DNA of 64,000 nucleotides from an archaeon (GCA_024276695.1 JAJRWR010000014.1:62001-126000); one strand, 5' to 3'; positions 8,780-16,759 are shown, numbered from the stretch's first letter. Made by a program: numbers and translations. Notes: generated from the sequence alone by a model not told the origin.

Positions 8780-9109
8780 TTAGATCGTACTTTCCCCTTC
8801 GTTACCCGTACCAATATCTATTGCACGTAAAATTTGTGAAACAAAAATTTTACCAACTCTGCCATTTTCTTTGATAATTCCTATGATTTCATCTTCTTTT
8901 GTATCTGCAACTATAACCTCTAAATGATATTTATCGTTAAATTGTGGCACAAAAATCTCACTTCCTTTTGATGCGTGAATTTCAGGACCTGGTCTCTTTC
9001 CTCTTCCCCTAACTTTAGAAACTGTAAGGCCTCCTATGCCTATTTTTTTTAATCCTTCACTGATTGCCATGACATCATTTTCACCAAGGATTACTTCTAT
9101 TTTGAGCAT
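8780..9109 (-). CDS. glnB: Nitrogen regulatory protein PII
   Basis: The 109-residue length and order of motifs fit GlnB/GlnK: MLKIEVILGENDVMAISEGL, a T-loop region (RGKRPGPEIHASKGSEIFVPQ), LEVIVADTKEDEIIGII, the B-loop GRVGKIFV and the C-loop-like GTGNEGESTI. The T-loop tyrosine that bacteria uridylylate (normally in GAEY) is Ile here (GSEI), so that modification cannot occur; control must be by ATP/ADP/2-oxoglutarate binding or another route. It is divergent from the ammonium transporter gene, the classical partner that GlnK plugs. The minus-strand TATA AAATTATATTTG lies about 31 bp before the ATG. Confidence 0.92.
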   Translation of the reverse strand: MLKIEVILGENDVMAISEGLKKIGIGGLTVSKVRGRGKRPGPEIHASKGSEIFVPQFNDKYHLEVIVADTKEDEIIGIIKENGRVGKIFVSQILRAIDIGTGNEGESTI

Positions 9110-9160
9110 TTGATTCTTATAATTTCAATTACACAAATATAATTTCTGATTTTGATAACT

Positions 9161-9175
9161 AAATGATAATCATTT
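9161..9175. promoter_or_regulatory. 15-bp palindromic operator between glnB and amt
   Basis: AAATGATAATCATTT is a perfect inverted repeat (7-bp arms around one A). It lies about 21 bp upstream of the glnB TATA box and about 25 bp upstream of the probable amt TATA box (GTTATTAATT, 27 bp before the amt ATG), so one dimeric regulator bound here could control both genes. The placement is more convincing than the sequence, which is AT-rich. Confidence 0.5.
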
Positions 9176-9226
9176 GTATATCGAATTTAGACATTGTTAT
9201 TAATTCTAAACTAGTCATTTTTTTCA

Positions 9227-10555
9227 ATGGTACTTGATTCTGGAGATACAGCATGGATGCTTGTAGCTGGAAGTCTTGTATTGCTTATGATTCCTGCGTT
9301 AGGTCTTTTTGAATCTGGACTATTAAGAAAAAAGAACGCAGCTTCAATCTTCATGCAGATCTTCTTTGGATTGGCAATGTTGAGTGTAATGTGGTTTATT
9401 TTTGGATTTAGTTTATCTTTTGGTGAGTCTACTATGGGATTAGTTGGAAATATGGACTGGGTGTTCCTTAAAGGAATTCCATCTGATGCTCCATTAGAAC
9501 AATATGCACCAACAATTCCTGGTATGTTATTTGTAAAATTTCAATTAATGTTTGCAGCAATTACTCCATTATTACTTACCGGAACAATTGCTGAAAGAAT
9601 GAAGTTTAGTTCCTTTGTCATATTCATTGCTGCATGGTCAATGCTAATTTACTATCCTCTAGTTCACTGGGTTTGGGGTGGAGGTTGGTTAGCACAACTT
9701 GGTGTTGTTGACTTTGCGGGTGGCATTGTAATTCATACTAGTGTCGGAATGGCAGCATTAGCTGCCGCACTGGTACTTGGTAAAAGAAGAAACTATGGTC
9801 CTGCCATAATGATTCCTCATAGTATTCCGCTAGCTGTACTTGGTTCTTCCTTGTTGTGGCTTGGTTGGTTTGGATTTAATGCCGGTAGCGCACTTTCTGC
9901 CTCTGGTGGGGTTGCAGGAAATACTGTAATTGTAACCCACATGGCATCATCAATTTCTGCTTTAATTTGGGCTGGTCTTTCATGGATAAGAACCGGGAAA
10001 CCATCAGTTGTAGCAACAATTAATGGTGCAATTGCAGGTCTTGCTGGAATTACTCCAGCATCAGGATTTGTTAGTGTTGAACATGCTTTTGTAATTGGTA
10101 TAGCAATAGGTGTAATCTCATATTCTGGTGTTGTACTATTCAAAGAGAAACTAAAGATTGATGATGCACTTGATGTAAGCTCTGTTCACGGAGTTGCAGG
10201 AATTGTTGGTGCACTTGCAATTGGTATCTTTGCAAGTACTGCAATTAATCCTGGTGGTGTTGATGGATTACTATTTGGAAATCCTGATCAATTATGGATT
10301 CAAGCTATAGGTGTAGGTGTTGCAGGTGCAATGGGCTTTGGTGGAACTTGGATAATTTTACAAATAATCAAACATCTAATTGGAATTAGAGTTTCTCCAG
10401 AAGTAGAAGATATTGGTTTAGATATCAGTGAACATGCAGAATCTGCATATTCTGATGAAGAAGAATTCATGTTAGATATGGATGATTATACGGAAGAATT
10501 ACAAGAAAAGGATGAAATACTTTTCAAAAAGAAATCAACTAGTGATAAAAAATGA
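9227..10555 (+). CDS. amt: Ammonium transporter Amt
   Basis: The 442-residue protein has the 11-helix Amt/MEP/Rh architecture, starting with an external N-terminus and DTAWMLVAGSLVLLMIPALG. The twin pore histidines are visible in GGIVIHTSVGMAALAAAL and in SSVHGVAGIVGALAIG, and WFGFNAGSALSA is the conserved fifth-helix region. It carries ammonium into the cell, the energy substrate as well as nitrogen source of this organism group. The C-terminal tail is long and acidic (DEEEFMLDMDDYTEEL) and could be a docking site for a PII protein. The stop overlaps the start of the next gene in ATGA. The start gives a probable leaderless mRNA. Confidence 0.96.
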   Translation: MVLDSGDTAWMLVAGSLVLLMIPALGLFESGLLRKKNAASIFMQIFFGLAMLSVMWFIFGFSLSFGESTMGLVGNMDWVFLKGIPSDAPLEQYAPTIPGMLFVKFQLMFAAITPLLLTGTIAERMKFSSFVIFIAAWSMLIYYPLVHWVWGGGWLAQLGVVDFAGGIVIHTSVGMAALAAALVLGKRRNYGPAIMIPHSIPLAVLGSSLLWLGWFGFNAGSALSASGGVAGNTVIVTHMASSISALIWAGLSWIRTGKPSVVATINGAIAGLAGITPASGFVSVEHAFVIGIAIGVISYSGVVLFKEKLKIDDALDVSSVHGVAGIVGALAIGIFASTAINPGGVDGLLFGNPDQLWIQAIGVGVAGAMGFGGTWIILQIIKHLIGIRVSPEVEDIGLDISEHAESAYSDEEEFMLDMDDYTEELQEKDEILFKKKSTSDKK

Positions 10556-10917
10556 TAGTCAACTATGATAAAATATCTAAACAAGTTGTTAATTTAGATC
10601 CCAAAATTAGATTTGCCGGTGTTGCAAATAGTAAAGGAGAGATGATTGCTGGTGGACAAAAAGAAAATGTTGAGAAAATCTTAGATGGTGAAAATGTTAA
10701 GATGTCAATTCACTATGCACTACAAAAAAGGGATCTGTATACAAATTTAGCATACAAAATTGGTTCAGAACTATCATCAATAACAGAATATGAAAAAGTT
10801 ACCATGATTAGTATTCCAATTAATTCTAACGAGTTGTTTATGGTAAGTACAGAACCAAGAGCAGATTATTTGAAAATTATTGATTTTATTCATTCAGCAC
10901 TTAACCCTCAAAACTAA
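10552..10917 (+). CDS. Small conserved protein coupled to amt
   Basis: The ATG overlaps the amt stop (ATGA), so it is almost certainly translated from the amt message. The 121-residue soluble protein reads FAGVANSKGEMIAGGQKENVEKIL...VTMISIPINSNELFMVSTEP, an alternation of strands and helices that resembles roadblock/profilin-like small sensory domains (start of strand with 'GVANSKGEMIAGG'). I recognise it only as a family common in thaumarchaea without assigned function. Its position between the transporter and a membrane cyclase suggests a role in ammonium-dependent signalling, which is inference. Confidence 0.65.
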   Translation: MIVNYDKISKQVVNLDPKIRFAGVANSKGEMIAGGQKENVEKILDGENVKMSIHYALQKRDLYTNLAYKIGSELSSITEYEKVTMISIPINSNELFMVSTEPRADYLKIIDFIHSALNPQN

Positions 10918-10980
10918 AATCATTACAGGCACAATATACTAAGAAGAGTTGATATTCAATAAAGAAAACATAGAGTAAAA

Positions 10981-12726
10981 ATGTCAATTTCATTCAATCT
11001 TGGTAAAAAACTCGTTTTACTTGTAATGCTTGTAACTATAACTGCATTAAGTATTACATCTTACATGAGTATTGATTATTCTTCTGAAACTCTGAAAGAA
11101 AGAGGAGGAGAACTGCTAGTTGGAGAATCTTCCATTAGGGGAGAATCTTTGATCTCAGTTTTTGAATCAAGAATTGAACAAAATAATATTCTTGCAAACG
11201 ATCCTATGATTCAATCATTAGTTTTAGAAATGAGCAAAATTCCGAATAACAAATTAAAAGAATCTCAAGAAAGCAACCGCAGAGATTTTTTAATTCAAGT
11301 TCAAGCATTTCAAAAATTAATTGGATTTTCAATAGGATTTGAAGATACAAAAATAATTGGGAACAATGGAAAAGTTTTCTTTTCTCTTAGTGGTAATGCA
11401 GATGAAAACTTTATTGAAAACGAATATTTTCAAAGAGGATTAAAAGAATCCTTTATTGAATTTGAATCAACAAAATCTAGTAAAAAATTAGTTGTTGTTT
11501 CTCCAATATTTGCAGATGATAGTAAAAAGGGAGATAAACCAATTGGAGTAATTATTTCAAAAATGAGAACTGCATCAATTGATAATATTATGCTTAATCG
11601 AAGTGGATTAGGTGAAACAGGAGAAGTTTACATTGTAAATGAAGATTTTTTGATGTTATCTGAATCTAGATTTTTTGAAGATGCAGTATTTCAACAACGG
11701 GTAGATACCATTGCTGTACAGAAATGTTTCAATGAAGAAAAAAACTATGCTGGATTTTATTCTGATTATAGAGAAATTCCGATATATGGATCGTCTTATT
11801 GTGCATCAGATTTTGGAATTGTGTTACTTGCAGAAATGGATGAAAAAGAACTTGTTGAACCAATAAAAATTTTACAAACAAGAATTTTACTAACAAGTTT
11901 ACTCATAACATTGCTAATGGGATTGGTTGCATACTTTGCTGCAGAATCATTATCACATCCATTAAAAGCACTTAAAAATGCCGCAAATAAAATTGCAAAT
12001 GGCAAATTTGATGTAAGAACAAACATTACAACAAGTGATGAAATTGGAGAATTATCTTATGCATTTGATTCAATGGCACAAAAACTTGAAGAATCATTAA
12101 TTGAAATTAAAGAGAAAGAAGAGGTTATCAAGCAACTTGAGGGTGGCATGCTACTAAAATTTTCTCAGCATGAACAAAATGATTGTGTAGGTGTCATTGA
12201 TATAACAGATTCTACTAGAATATCATCTAAATTATCAGATGATGATGTGAGTAAAATGTATGAAATCTTTCTAAATTTTATGGCTAAAATTATTCTTAAA
12301 CATAATGGAGAAGTTGTAAAGAATATTGGAGATGCTTTGATGTTTAGATTTGGAAATATTGATTCTAAAGATACTGTAGCAATGAAAAATGTTTTAGAAT
12401 GTTGTTTATCTATGATTGAATCTCATGATGAACTAAAAAAAGAACTTAATGCAGAAAATATAGACGCATTAGATTACAAAATTAGTGTAACATATGGTTC
12501 TGTAAAGGTAGCTGAAAGTACCACTTCCAAATTTTCAGATATTTTTGGACCTACAGTCAATCGATGTTTTAAAATTAATACATTTTGTCCAAAAAACAGC
12601 ATAGTAGTTGGCAGTAATATGTATGAAATTTTAAAGAACTATGACGAATACGAATTTTCTCAATTTTGTTCAATTGAAATGAAAGCAAAATATGATTATA
12701 GTATATTTGAAGTTAAAAGAAGATAA
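10981..12726 (+). CDS. Membrane sensor with HAMP and class III nucleotidyl cyclase domain
   Basis: Domains in order: TM helix (about 11-31), a large external sensory region (32-298, Cache-like with DPMIQSLV and GETGEVYIVNEDFLML), TM helix (about 301-323), HAMP (325-380, SHPLKALKNAANKIANGKF...DEIGELSYAFDSMA), a short coiled coil, and a cyclase domain (about 395-575). The cyclase keeps an Asp-rich first metal motif (VIDITDSTRIS) and VVKNIGDALMFRF, as in adenylate/guanylate cyclases. It probably makes cAMP or a similar product in response to an external ligand. It lies 63 bp after the amt-linked gene. Family sure; activity and ligand unknown. Confidence 0.8.
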   Translation: MSISFNLGKKLVLLVMLVTITALSITSYMSIDYSSETLKERGGELLVGESSIRGESLISVFESRIEQNNILANDPMIQSLVLEMSKIPNNKLKESQESNRRDFLIQVQAFQKLIGFSIGFEDTKIIGNNGKVFFSLSGNADENFIENEYFQRGLKESFIEFESTKSSKKLVVVSPIFADDSKKGDKPIGVIISKMRTASIDNIMLNRSGLGETGEVYIVNEDFLMLSESRFFEDAVFQQRVDTIAVQKCFNEEKNYAGFYSDYREIPIYGSSYCASDFGIVLLAEMDEKELVEPIKILQTRILLTSLLITLLMGLVAYFAAESLSHPLKALKNAANKIANGKFDVRTNITTSDEIGELSYAFDSMAQKLEESLIEIKEKEEVIKQLEGGMLLKFSQHEQNDCVGVIDITDSTRISSKLSDDDVSKMYEIFLNFMAKIILKHNGEVVKNIGDALMFRFGNIDSKDTVAMKNVLECCLSMIESHDELKKELNAENIDALDYKISVTYGSVKVAESTTSKFSDIFGPTVNRCFKINTFCPKNSIVVGSNMYEILKNYDEYEFSQFCSIEMKAKYDYSIFEVKRR

Positions 12727-12873
12727 TAATCCAAAGTATTTTTACAATTAAAAAATCCTAGAATTCATGCCTAAATTAGATTCTTTAAATTGATAATCAT
12801 TTGCAATGATGAAATATCTGATGTTATTAAAATTTAAAATAATAAAAAGAAATTAAAAATTGATTGAACTAAT
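12727..12873. other. Convergent intergenic region
   Basis: About 147 bp between the 3' ends of the cyclase and ferredoxin genes. It is AT-rich, with a TGATAATCA word at 12791-12799 similar to the amt operator but far from any start, and T-rich stretches that could end transcription from both sides. No gene is seen. Confidence 0.5.
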
Positions 12874-13173
12874 CTAATCGATTAATTCAGTCCAACCTTT
12901 GACGAAGACTGAGTTCTTGTAGAGTGGAACTGGTTGTCCAACAGTAAAGTCCATTGGTCGCATCCAAAAGATTGCTTTTGTTGGGCATACACCGATGCAT
13001 GCACCATCAGAAATACATCTTTCTGGGTAGAAGACAAATGCTTTACCTCTCTTCCAGCCTTCAACTGGTTTTACTCTAAGGACATCTGGTCCAAGTGTGG
13101 TACAGATTTCTACACATAGTGCGCATCCGATACACATTTGTTCGCTGATGTCTGGAATAATTCCTACTGGCAT
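12874..13173 (-). CDS. Ferredoxin with two Fe-S cluster sites, one Asp-substituted
   Basis: The 99-residue protein has a complete CxxCxxCxxxC site (CIGCALCVEIC, Cys14-24). The second site reads CISDGACIGVCP, where the second cysteine is replaced by Asp56 (CxxDxxCxxxCP). Asp at this place is known from Pyrococcus furiosus ferredoxin, where it ligates a labile fourth iron; a [3Fe-4S] cluster is the alternative. It is a soluble electron carrier, perhaps for 2-oxoacid oxidoreductases. The C-terminal tail FVKGWTELID is longer than in minimal ferredoxins. TATA-like AATTATATTAA lies about 30 bp before the ATG, with a pair of operator-like repeats further upstream. Confidence 0.9.
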   Translation of the reverse strand: MPVGIIPDISEQMCIGCALCVEICTTLGPDVLRVKPVEGWKRGKAFVFYPERCISDGACIGVCPTKAIFWMRPMDFTVGQPVPLYKNSVFVKGWTELID

Positions 13174-13226
13174 AACAAAATCAATTCCTGATTTGGTATT
13201 AATATAATTTACCTAAAATTATGATG

Positions 13227-13260
13227 TTATAACGGCGTTTGATAATTTATAACGGCGTTT
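13227..13260. promoter_or_regulatory. Tandem AACGGCGTT operators upstream of ferredoxin
   Basis: TTATAACGGCGTTT occurs twice (13227-13240 and 13247-13260), start to start exactly 20 bp apart, about two DNA turns. Each core AACGGCGTT is itself an inverted repeat around one base. The GC-rich core stands out in this AT-rich background. Both lie just upstream of the ferredoxin TATA box (about 13197-13207, minus strand), where an archaeal activator or repressor would bind. Confidence 0.6.
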
Positions 13261-13284
13261 CAAAATTGATCGCTCAGAAGAAAA

Positions 13285-13908
13285 TCAAACATTTTCTTGT
13301 TTTACAATGAATTTTCTTGAATTAGTATCTGCTTTTTCTAAAATAACAATAACTAAATCATTTAGATTTTTTTTAAGAAAATAGACTCCAGTCTTCTCTG
13401 ATTTGATGATGTGTTTTCCTCCTGGGGATAGTATCCATTCATCATTATCTTTTTTTCGTGCCATACCAGTTACTATCACAGATGATTTAGTTTGATTTCC
13501 AATAGATGAAAGTAGCATTATACAAGAATTAATGAATCTAGCAGACTCTAAATCACCAAACAAATTGTAAACTCCATTAAACGAATCAATAATCACTAAA
13601 AATCTCTCTTTTGATATATTAGAAATAATTTTTAATAATTTTTCTTTCCAATCTATTTTATTTGGACAAAAAATTATTACATTTTCCTTTTTTTTAATCA
13701 TTCCAGATTGTACATATCCTGTATAAAGTAAATCCATATCTACAATAATTATTGGATCCATTGTAGAGTTGATCAATCTATTAAGAAATTCTATTTTATG
13801 GAAAGGTTTTGAACATAATATGATGTTGGGATTTTTTTGTTCAAATTCAATTTGAATTTTTGTTAAATCATCATCTATAGATAACTTAGGATTTTTATCC
13901 AACACCAT
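13285..13908 (-). CDS. RecA/KaiC-like protein without a Walker A motif
   Basis: The 207-residue sequence follows a RecA-fold pattern: a strand and loop where Walker A should be (NIILCSKPFHKIEFLNRLI), a strand ending in VDMD, a Walker B-like strand FLVIIDSFNGVYN, and SSVIVTGMARKKDNDEWILSPGGKHII, which resembles the L2 region of RadA/KaiC proteins. The GxxxxGKT loop is absent, so ATP binding is doubtful. It may be a RadA paralogue-type partner or an inactive relative. Its ATG lies 23 bp from the start of the divergent aminotransferase gene, so their control regions overlap. Fold assignment is inferred from motif order. Confidence 0.5.
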   Translation of the reverse strand: MVLDKNPKLSIDDDLTKIQIEFEQKNPNIILCSKPFHKIEFLNRLINSTMDPIIIVDMDLLYTGYVQSGMIKKKENVIIFCPNKIDWKEKLLKIISNISKERFLVIIDSFNGVYNLFGDLESARFINSCIMLLSSIGNQTKSSVIVTGMARKKDNDEWILSPGGKHIIKSEKTGVYFLKKNLNDLVIVILEKADTNSRKFIVKQENV

Positions 13909-13931
13909 TCTAGGATTTCACAGATATAATA

Positions 13932-15083
13932 ATGAATTTAGCATCAAAAGATATTTCAAATGATTTCCCAACCTCTGATAAGATCTATCTAAACAATGCA
14001 TCTGTATCCCTTATGCCTACTCAAAGTATTGAGGCTATGAAAGAATTCCTTGTTACATACAACTCTATTGGTCCAGACTCAAAAGATTCTGAATCTTTTG
14101 TAACTGAGAAACTTCGAAATATAAGAAAAACTATTGCAAAAATTATTACTTGTCAACCTGATGAAATAATTCTTACTCAAAGCACAACTGATGGAATTAA
14201 TTTTGTATCAAATGGATTATCTTTTGAAAATGACTCCAACATAATAATTCGGGGAATGGCACATGAACATCATTCCAACTTTTATCCTTGGATAAAACTA
14301 AACGAAAAAATTTCAATAAAAAATCTACCAATTGATAGTAATGGTTTTTTCAAGTTAGATGATTTAGAATCATCTGTTAATAATAATACAAAATTAGTTG
14401 CTCTAAGTCATGCTCTGTATAACACTGGATCAATATTGCCCGTAGAAGAAATAGGAGAAATTCTTCACAACAAAGTTCCGTTTTTTATTGACGGTGCACA
14501 AAGTATAGGATGTATTGGGGATATTGATGTCTCAAAGATTCAATGTGATTTTATGTCTTTTAATGGATCTAAATGGCTTTGCGGTCCTATGGGTACAGGA
14601 TTATTTTATTGTAATAGAAAGTCTAGTGAATTATTAGAACCAAATACAATTGGAGGTGAATCTGCAATTATTTATGATGATTCAAAACTAGCATACAAAG
14701 AATTACCAGATAAATTTCAAACTGGTTTTAGAAATTATGTGGGAATTGTTGGATTAGAATCTTCTGCAAACTATTTACTAGATTTTGGCATGAATAACAT
14801 TCATGAAAAAAATCAACATCTATCAAATTTTTTAAGAGAAGAATTGTCAAAAATTCCAAATATCATTTTATATGGTCCAGAAGATCAAAATGACAGAACA
14901 AGTATTGTTTCATTTAATATCAAGGGATTTAATTCACAAGAAATTGTAGATAAACTTGAAAAACAACATATTGTTTTAGCTGTTAGAGAAATTATGGAAA
15001 ATAAAATAGTACGAGCATCTCCTCATTTTTTTAATACCGAATCCCAAATTCTTCAAGTAATTGATGCAATAAAGAAACTATAG
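13932..15083 (+). CDS. Class V aminotransferase / cysteine desulfurase-like protein
   Basis: The 383-residue PLP enzyme has YLNNASVSLMPTQSIEAM at the N-terminus, the PLP-binding ILTQSTTDGINFV and HEHHSNFYPW, the PLP-binding Asp in FFIDGAQSIGCI, and the Schiff-base lysine in SFNGSKWLCGPMGTG. These match the cysteine desulfurase/isopenicillin-epimerase-like (SufS/CsdA) group. A reactive cysteine near the C-terminus, needed by sulfur-mobilising members, is not evident, so the substrate is open. It ends 6 bp inside the convergent Lrp-type gene. Confidence 0.8.
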   Translation: MNLASKDISNDFPTSDKIYLNNASVSLMPTQSIEAMKEFLVTYNSIGPDSKDSESFVTEKLRNIRKTIAKIITCQPDEIILTQSTTDGINFVSNGLSFENDSNIIIRGMAHEHHSNFYPWIKLNEKISIKNLPIDSNGFFKLDDLESSVNNNTKLVALSHALYNTGSILPVEEIGEILHNKVPFFIDGAQSIGCIGDIDVSKIQCDFMSFNGSKWLCGPMGTGLFYCNRKSSELLEPNTIGGESAIIYDDSKLAYKELPDKFQTGFRNYVGIVGLESSANYLLDFGMNNIHEKNQHLSNFLREELSKIPNIILYGPEDQNDRTSIVSFNIKGFNSQEIVDKLEKQHIVLAVREIMENKIVRASPHFFNTESQILQVIDAIKKL

Positions 15084-15350
15084 ATTCTCTTGTTCTTCAA
15101 TCACCATCATAGTCAATGTTGATTGAACTTTGCTAATTTTTCTAATTTTATTGGTGATAATTGCACGTAGTTTTTCAGCATCATCCGAGGATAATTTCAA
15201 GACTATATCATATACTCCATAAACACCCTGAACTTCAAACTTGATTTTTTCTTCAACAAGAATCTGCTTTACTTCATTAATTATTGATTCATCAGTTCCT
15301 AAATCCGAATTCAATAGAACATACGCTGTAGGCACAAGGGAGTTTTTCAT
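15078..15350 (-). CDS. Stand-alone Lrp/AsnC ligand-binding (RAM) domain protein
   Basis: The 90 residues match the C-terminal effector domain of Lrp/AsnC regulators: PTAYVLLNSDLGTDESIINEV, VQGVYGVYDIVLKLSSDDAEKL, ISKVQSTLTMMVIEE. There is no DNA-binding helix-turn-helix. Such stand-alone RAM domains form dimers or octamers, bind amino acids and are thought to modulate full-length regulators. No partner is nearby. The C-terminus overlaps the convergent aminotransferase gene by 6 bp. Confidence 0.85.
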   Translation of the reverse strand: MKNSLVPTAYVLLNSDLGTDESIINEVKQILVEEKIKFEVQGVYGVYDIVLKLSSDDAEKLRAIITNKIRKISKVQSTLTMMVIEEQENL

Positions 15351-15396
15351 GAGACCGTATTTAACCTTTCATTGTTCAAAAACTGATTAATCACCA

Positions 15397-16052
15397 ATGT
15401 ATTCTGATGATGTGAAATCAATAGATTTGTCACTTACCATATCTGAATCTATTCCAACCTTTCCTGGATCTCCAAAACCACAATTCATTGCTTGGTCCAA
15501 TATCAAAGATGATGGGTATAATCTTGAACTTTTATTCCTAAGTTCACATACAGGAACGCATCTTGATGCACCATATCATTTTGCCAAAAATGGTCTAAAA
15601 ATAAATCAAATTCCACTAGATAGATTAATTGGAAAAGCTATTCTGATAAAACTTAAAAAACTAGGAATTCCACTATTACAAAGTCAGATATTACATTATT
15701 TGAAAAAAAGAATGGAAAAATCTCAAATCATTCATCAATCTTTTTCTACACTGAATGGCAAAAAAATCTAAAAAATGATAATTATTTTACTGAAAATCCT
15801 GGATTAGATGCATCTTCAACAAAATATCTTATATCAAAAAAAATCAATTTAGTTGGTATTGACTCTCCAAGTATAGATGTTGGAAAAGATGAATCATTTA
15901 GAGTTCATCATATTTTATCAAAAAATAATATTTTGATTGTAGAAAATTTGACAAATATGAACAAAATTCAATCTAAAGAATTCCATTTTACAATTCTTCC
16001 ATTAAAGCTAAAAGATGCTACAGGCTCACCTGTTCGTGCAGTGGCATCATAA
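15397..16052 (+). pseudogene. Cyclase-family (kynurenine formamidase-like) gene with a frameshift
   Basis: The first 80 codons carry IDLSLTISESIPTFPGSP and the metal-binding motif HTGTHLDAPYHF (HxGTHxDxPxH) of the cyclase/formamidase family. After LIKLKK the frame should change: the -1 frame continues with ITLFEKKNGKIS, FFYTEWQKN, VGIDSPSIDVGKDESF and HHILSKNNILIVENLTN, all typical of the C-terminal half, ending at TAA 16050-16052. One A missing from the A-run at 15655-15660 explains it. So the gene is either newly inactivated or this is a sequencing error. The intact family hydrolyses amide or cyclic substrates with Zn or Mn. Confidence 0.8.
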
Positions 16053-16107
16053 TTTACTCACATTAGATTTCGTAATACTAAAAATATAGAATGATTCTAA
16101 ATCTAAC

Positions 16108-16602
16108 ATGAGTAAGCCTGGAAATATTTGGAGAAAAGTTCATGGAAAAATCACGAAAAAACCAACCAACTTTTCATGGATAATTGAAGAAAAATTGGCA
16201 GGTTCAGGTATTCCAACAAGCTCTGATGAATTTGATTGGCTTCTAAATCAAGGAGTAAAATCAATTGTAACAATGACTGAGAATGCATTGCCAGATGATT
16301 GGGTGCAAAATATTGGTTATCTACATGTACCAACTCCTGATTTAACAGCTCCCGATATGGATAGAATAGATTCAGCAGTAGATTTCATTCATGAACAAAT
16401 TAACAATGATCAAGCAGTGATGGTTCACTGTGCAGCTGGAATGGGTAGAGCTGGAACAATATTGGCATGCTATTTTGTCAAGTACAGAAAATTTTCTGCG
16501 GATAATGCAATTAAAAAAATTCGAAATGAAAGACCTGGATCAATTCAATCCGAAATACAAGAATTAGCTATTGGATTTTATGAAAAACATGTAAGAAATT
16601 AG
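16108..16602 (+). CDS. Dual-specificity / tyrosine phosphatase-like protein
   Basis: The 164-residue protein contains the cysteine phosphatase signature HCxxGxxR as MVHCAAGMGRAGTILACYF, with the general-acid region upstream (LHVPTPDLTAPDMDRIDSA). KIRNERPGSIQSEIQELAI at the end is a feature of the cyclin-dependent-kinase-inhibitor-3/atypical DSP group found in archaea. It should be a soluble phosphatase acting on phosphoproteins or other phosphate esters. The downstream small gene on the opposite strand ends 2 bp after its stop. Confidence 0.88.
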   Translation: MSKPGNIWRKVHGKITKKPTNFSWIIEEKLAGSGIPTSSDEFDWLLNQGVKSIVTMTENALPDDWVQNIGYLHVPTPDLTAPDMDRIDSAVDFIHEQINNDQAVMVHCAAGMGRAGTILACYFVKYRKFSADNAIKKIRNERPGSIQSEIQELAIGFYEKHVRN

Positions 16603-16603
16603 T

Positions 16604-16750
16604 TTAAACAAATTCTGAAACTAATTTTCCATCTACAACTTTAATTTTTAATGTTTTATTTTCTTGAAAAATTAAAGTTAATCCACCGTCTGAATCAGGA
16701 TCTTCTACTTTAACAAGTTCTAGCATTTTAAGTGCATCAAATTTTCCCAT
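16604..16750 (-). CDS. 48-aa beta-strand protein, tandem copy 2
   Basis: This ORF is below the track's cut-off. It encodes MGKFDALKMLELVKVEDPDS... and is clearly related to the next gene upstream: both have M-G/A-K-F/Y-D start, an E-V/L-x-EDPD-type turn, a GLTLIF/GITFIL strand and IKxVDGK near the end. The start is 9 bp after the upstream gene's stop, with GGTGAT as a possible ribosome site. The pair forms a small operon of paralogues. Predicted as a compact beta sheet; function unknown. Confidence 0.6.
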   Translation of the reverse strand: MGKFDALKMLELVKVEDPDSDGGLTLIFQENKTLKIKVVDGKLVSEFV

Positions 16751-16759
16751 TTACATCAC

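Noticed and set aside
12791-12799. TGATAATCA copy resembling the amt operator
   Set aside because: It lies between the 3' ends of two convergent genes with no promoter nearby; likely chance in AT-rich DNA.
12800-12825. AATGATGA...CTGA reminiscent of a C/D box guide RNA
   Set aside because: The two boxes are only a few bases apart, leaving no guide; no second C'/D' pair is visible.
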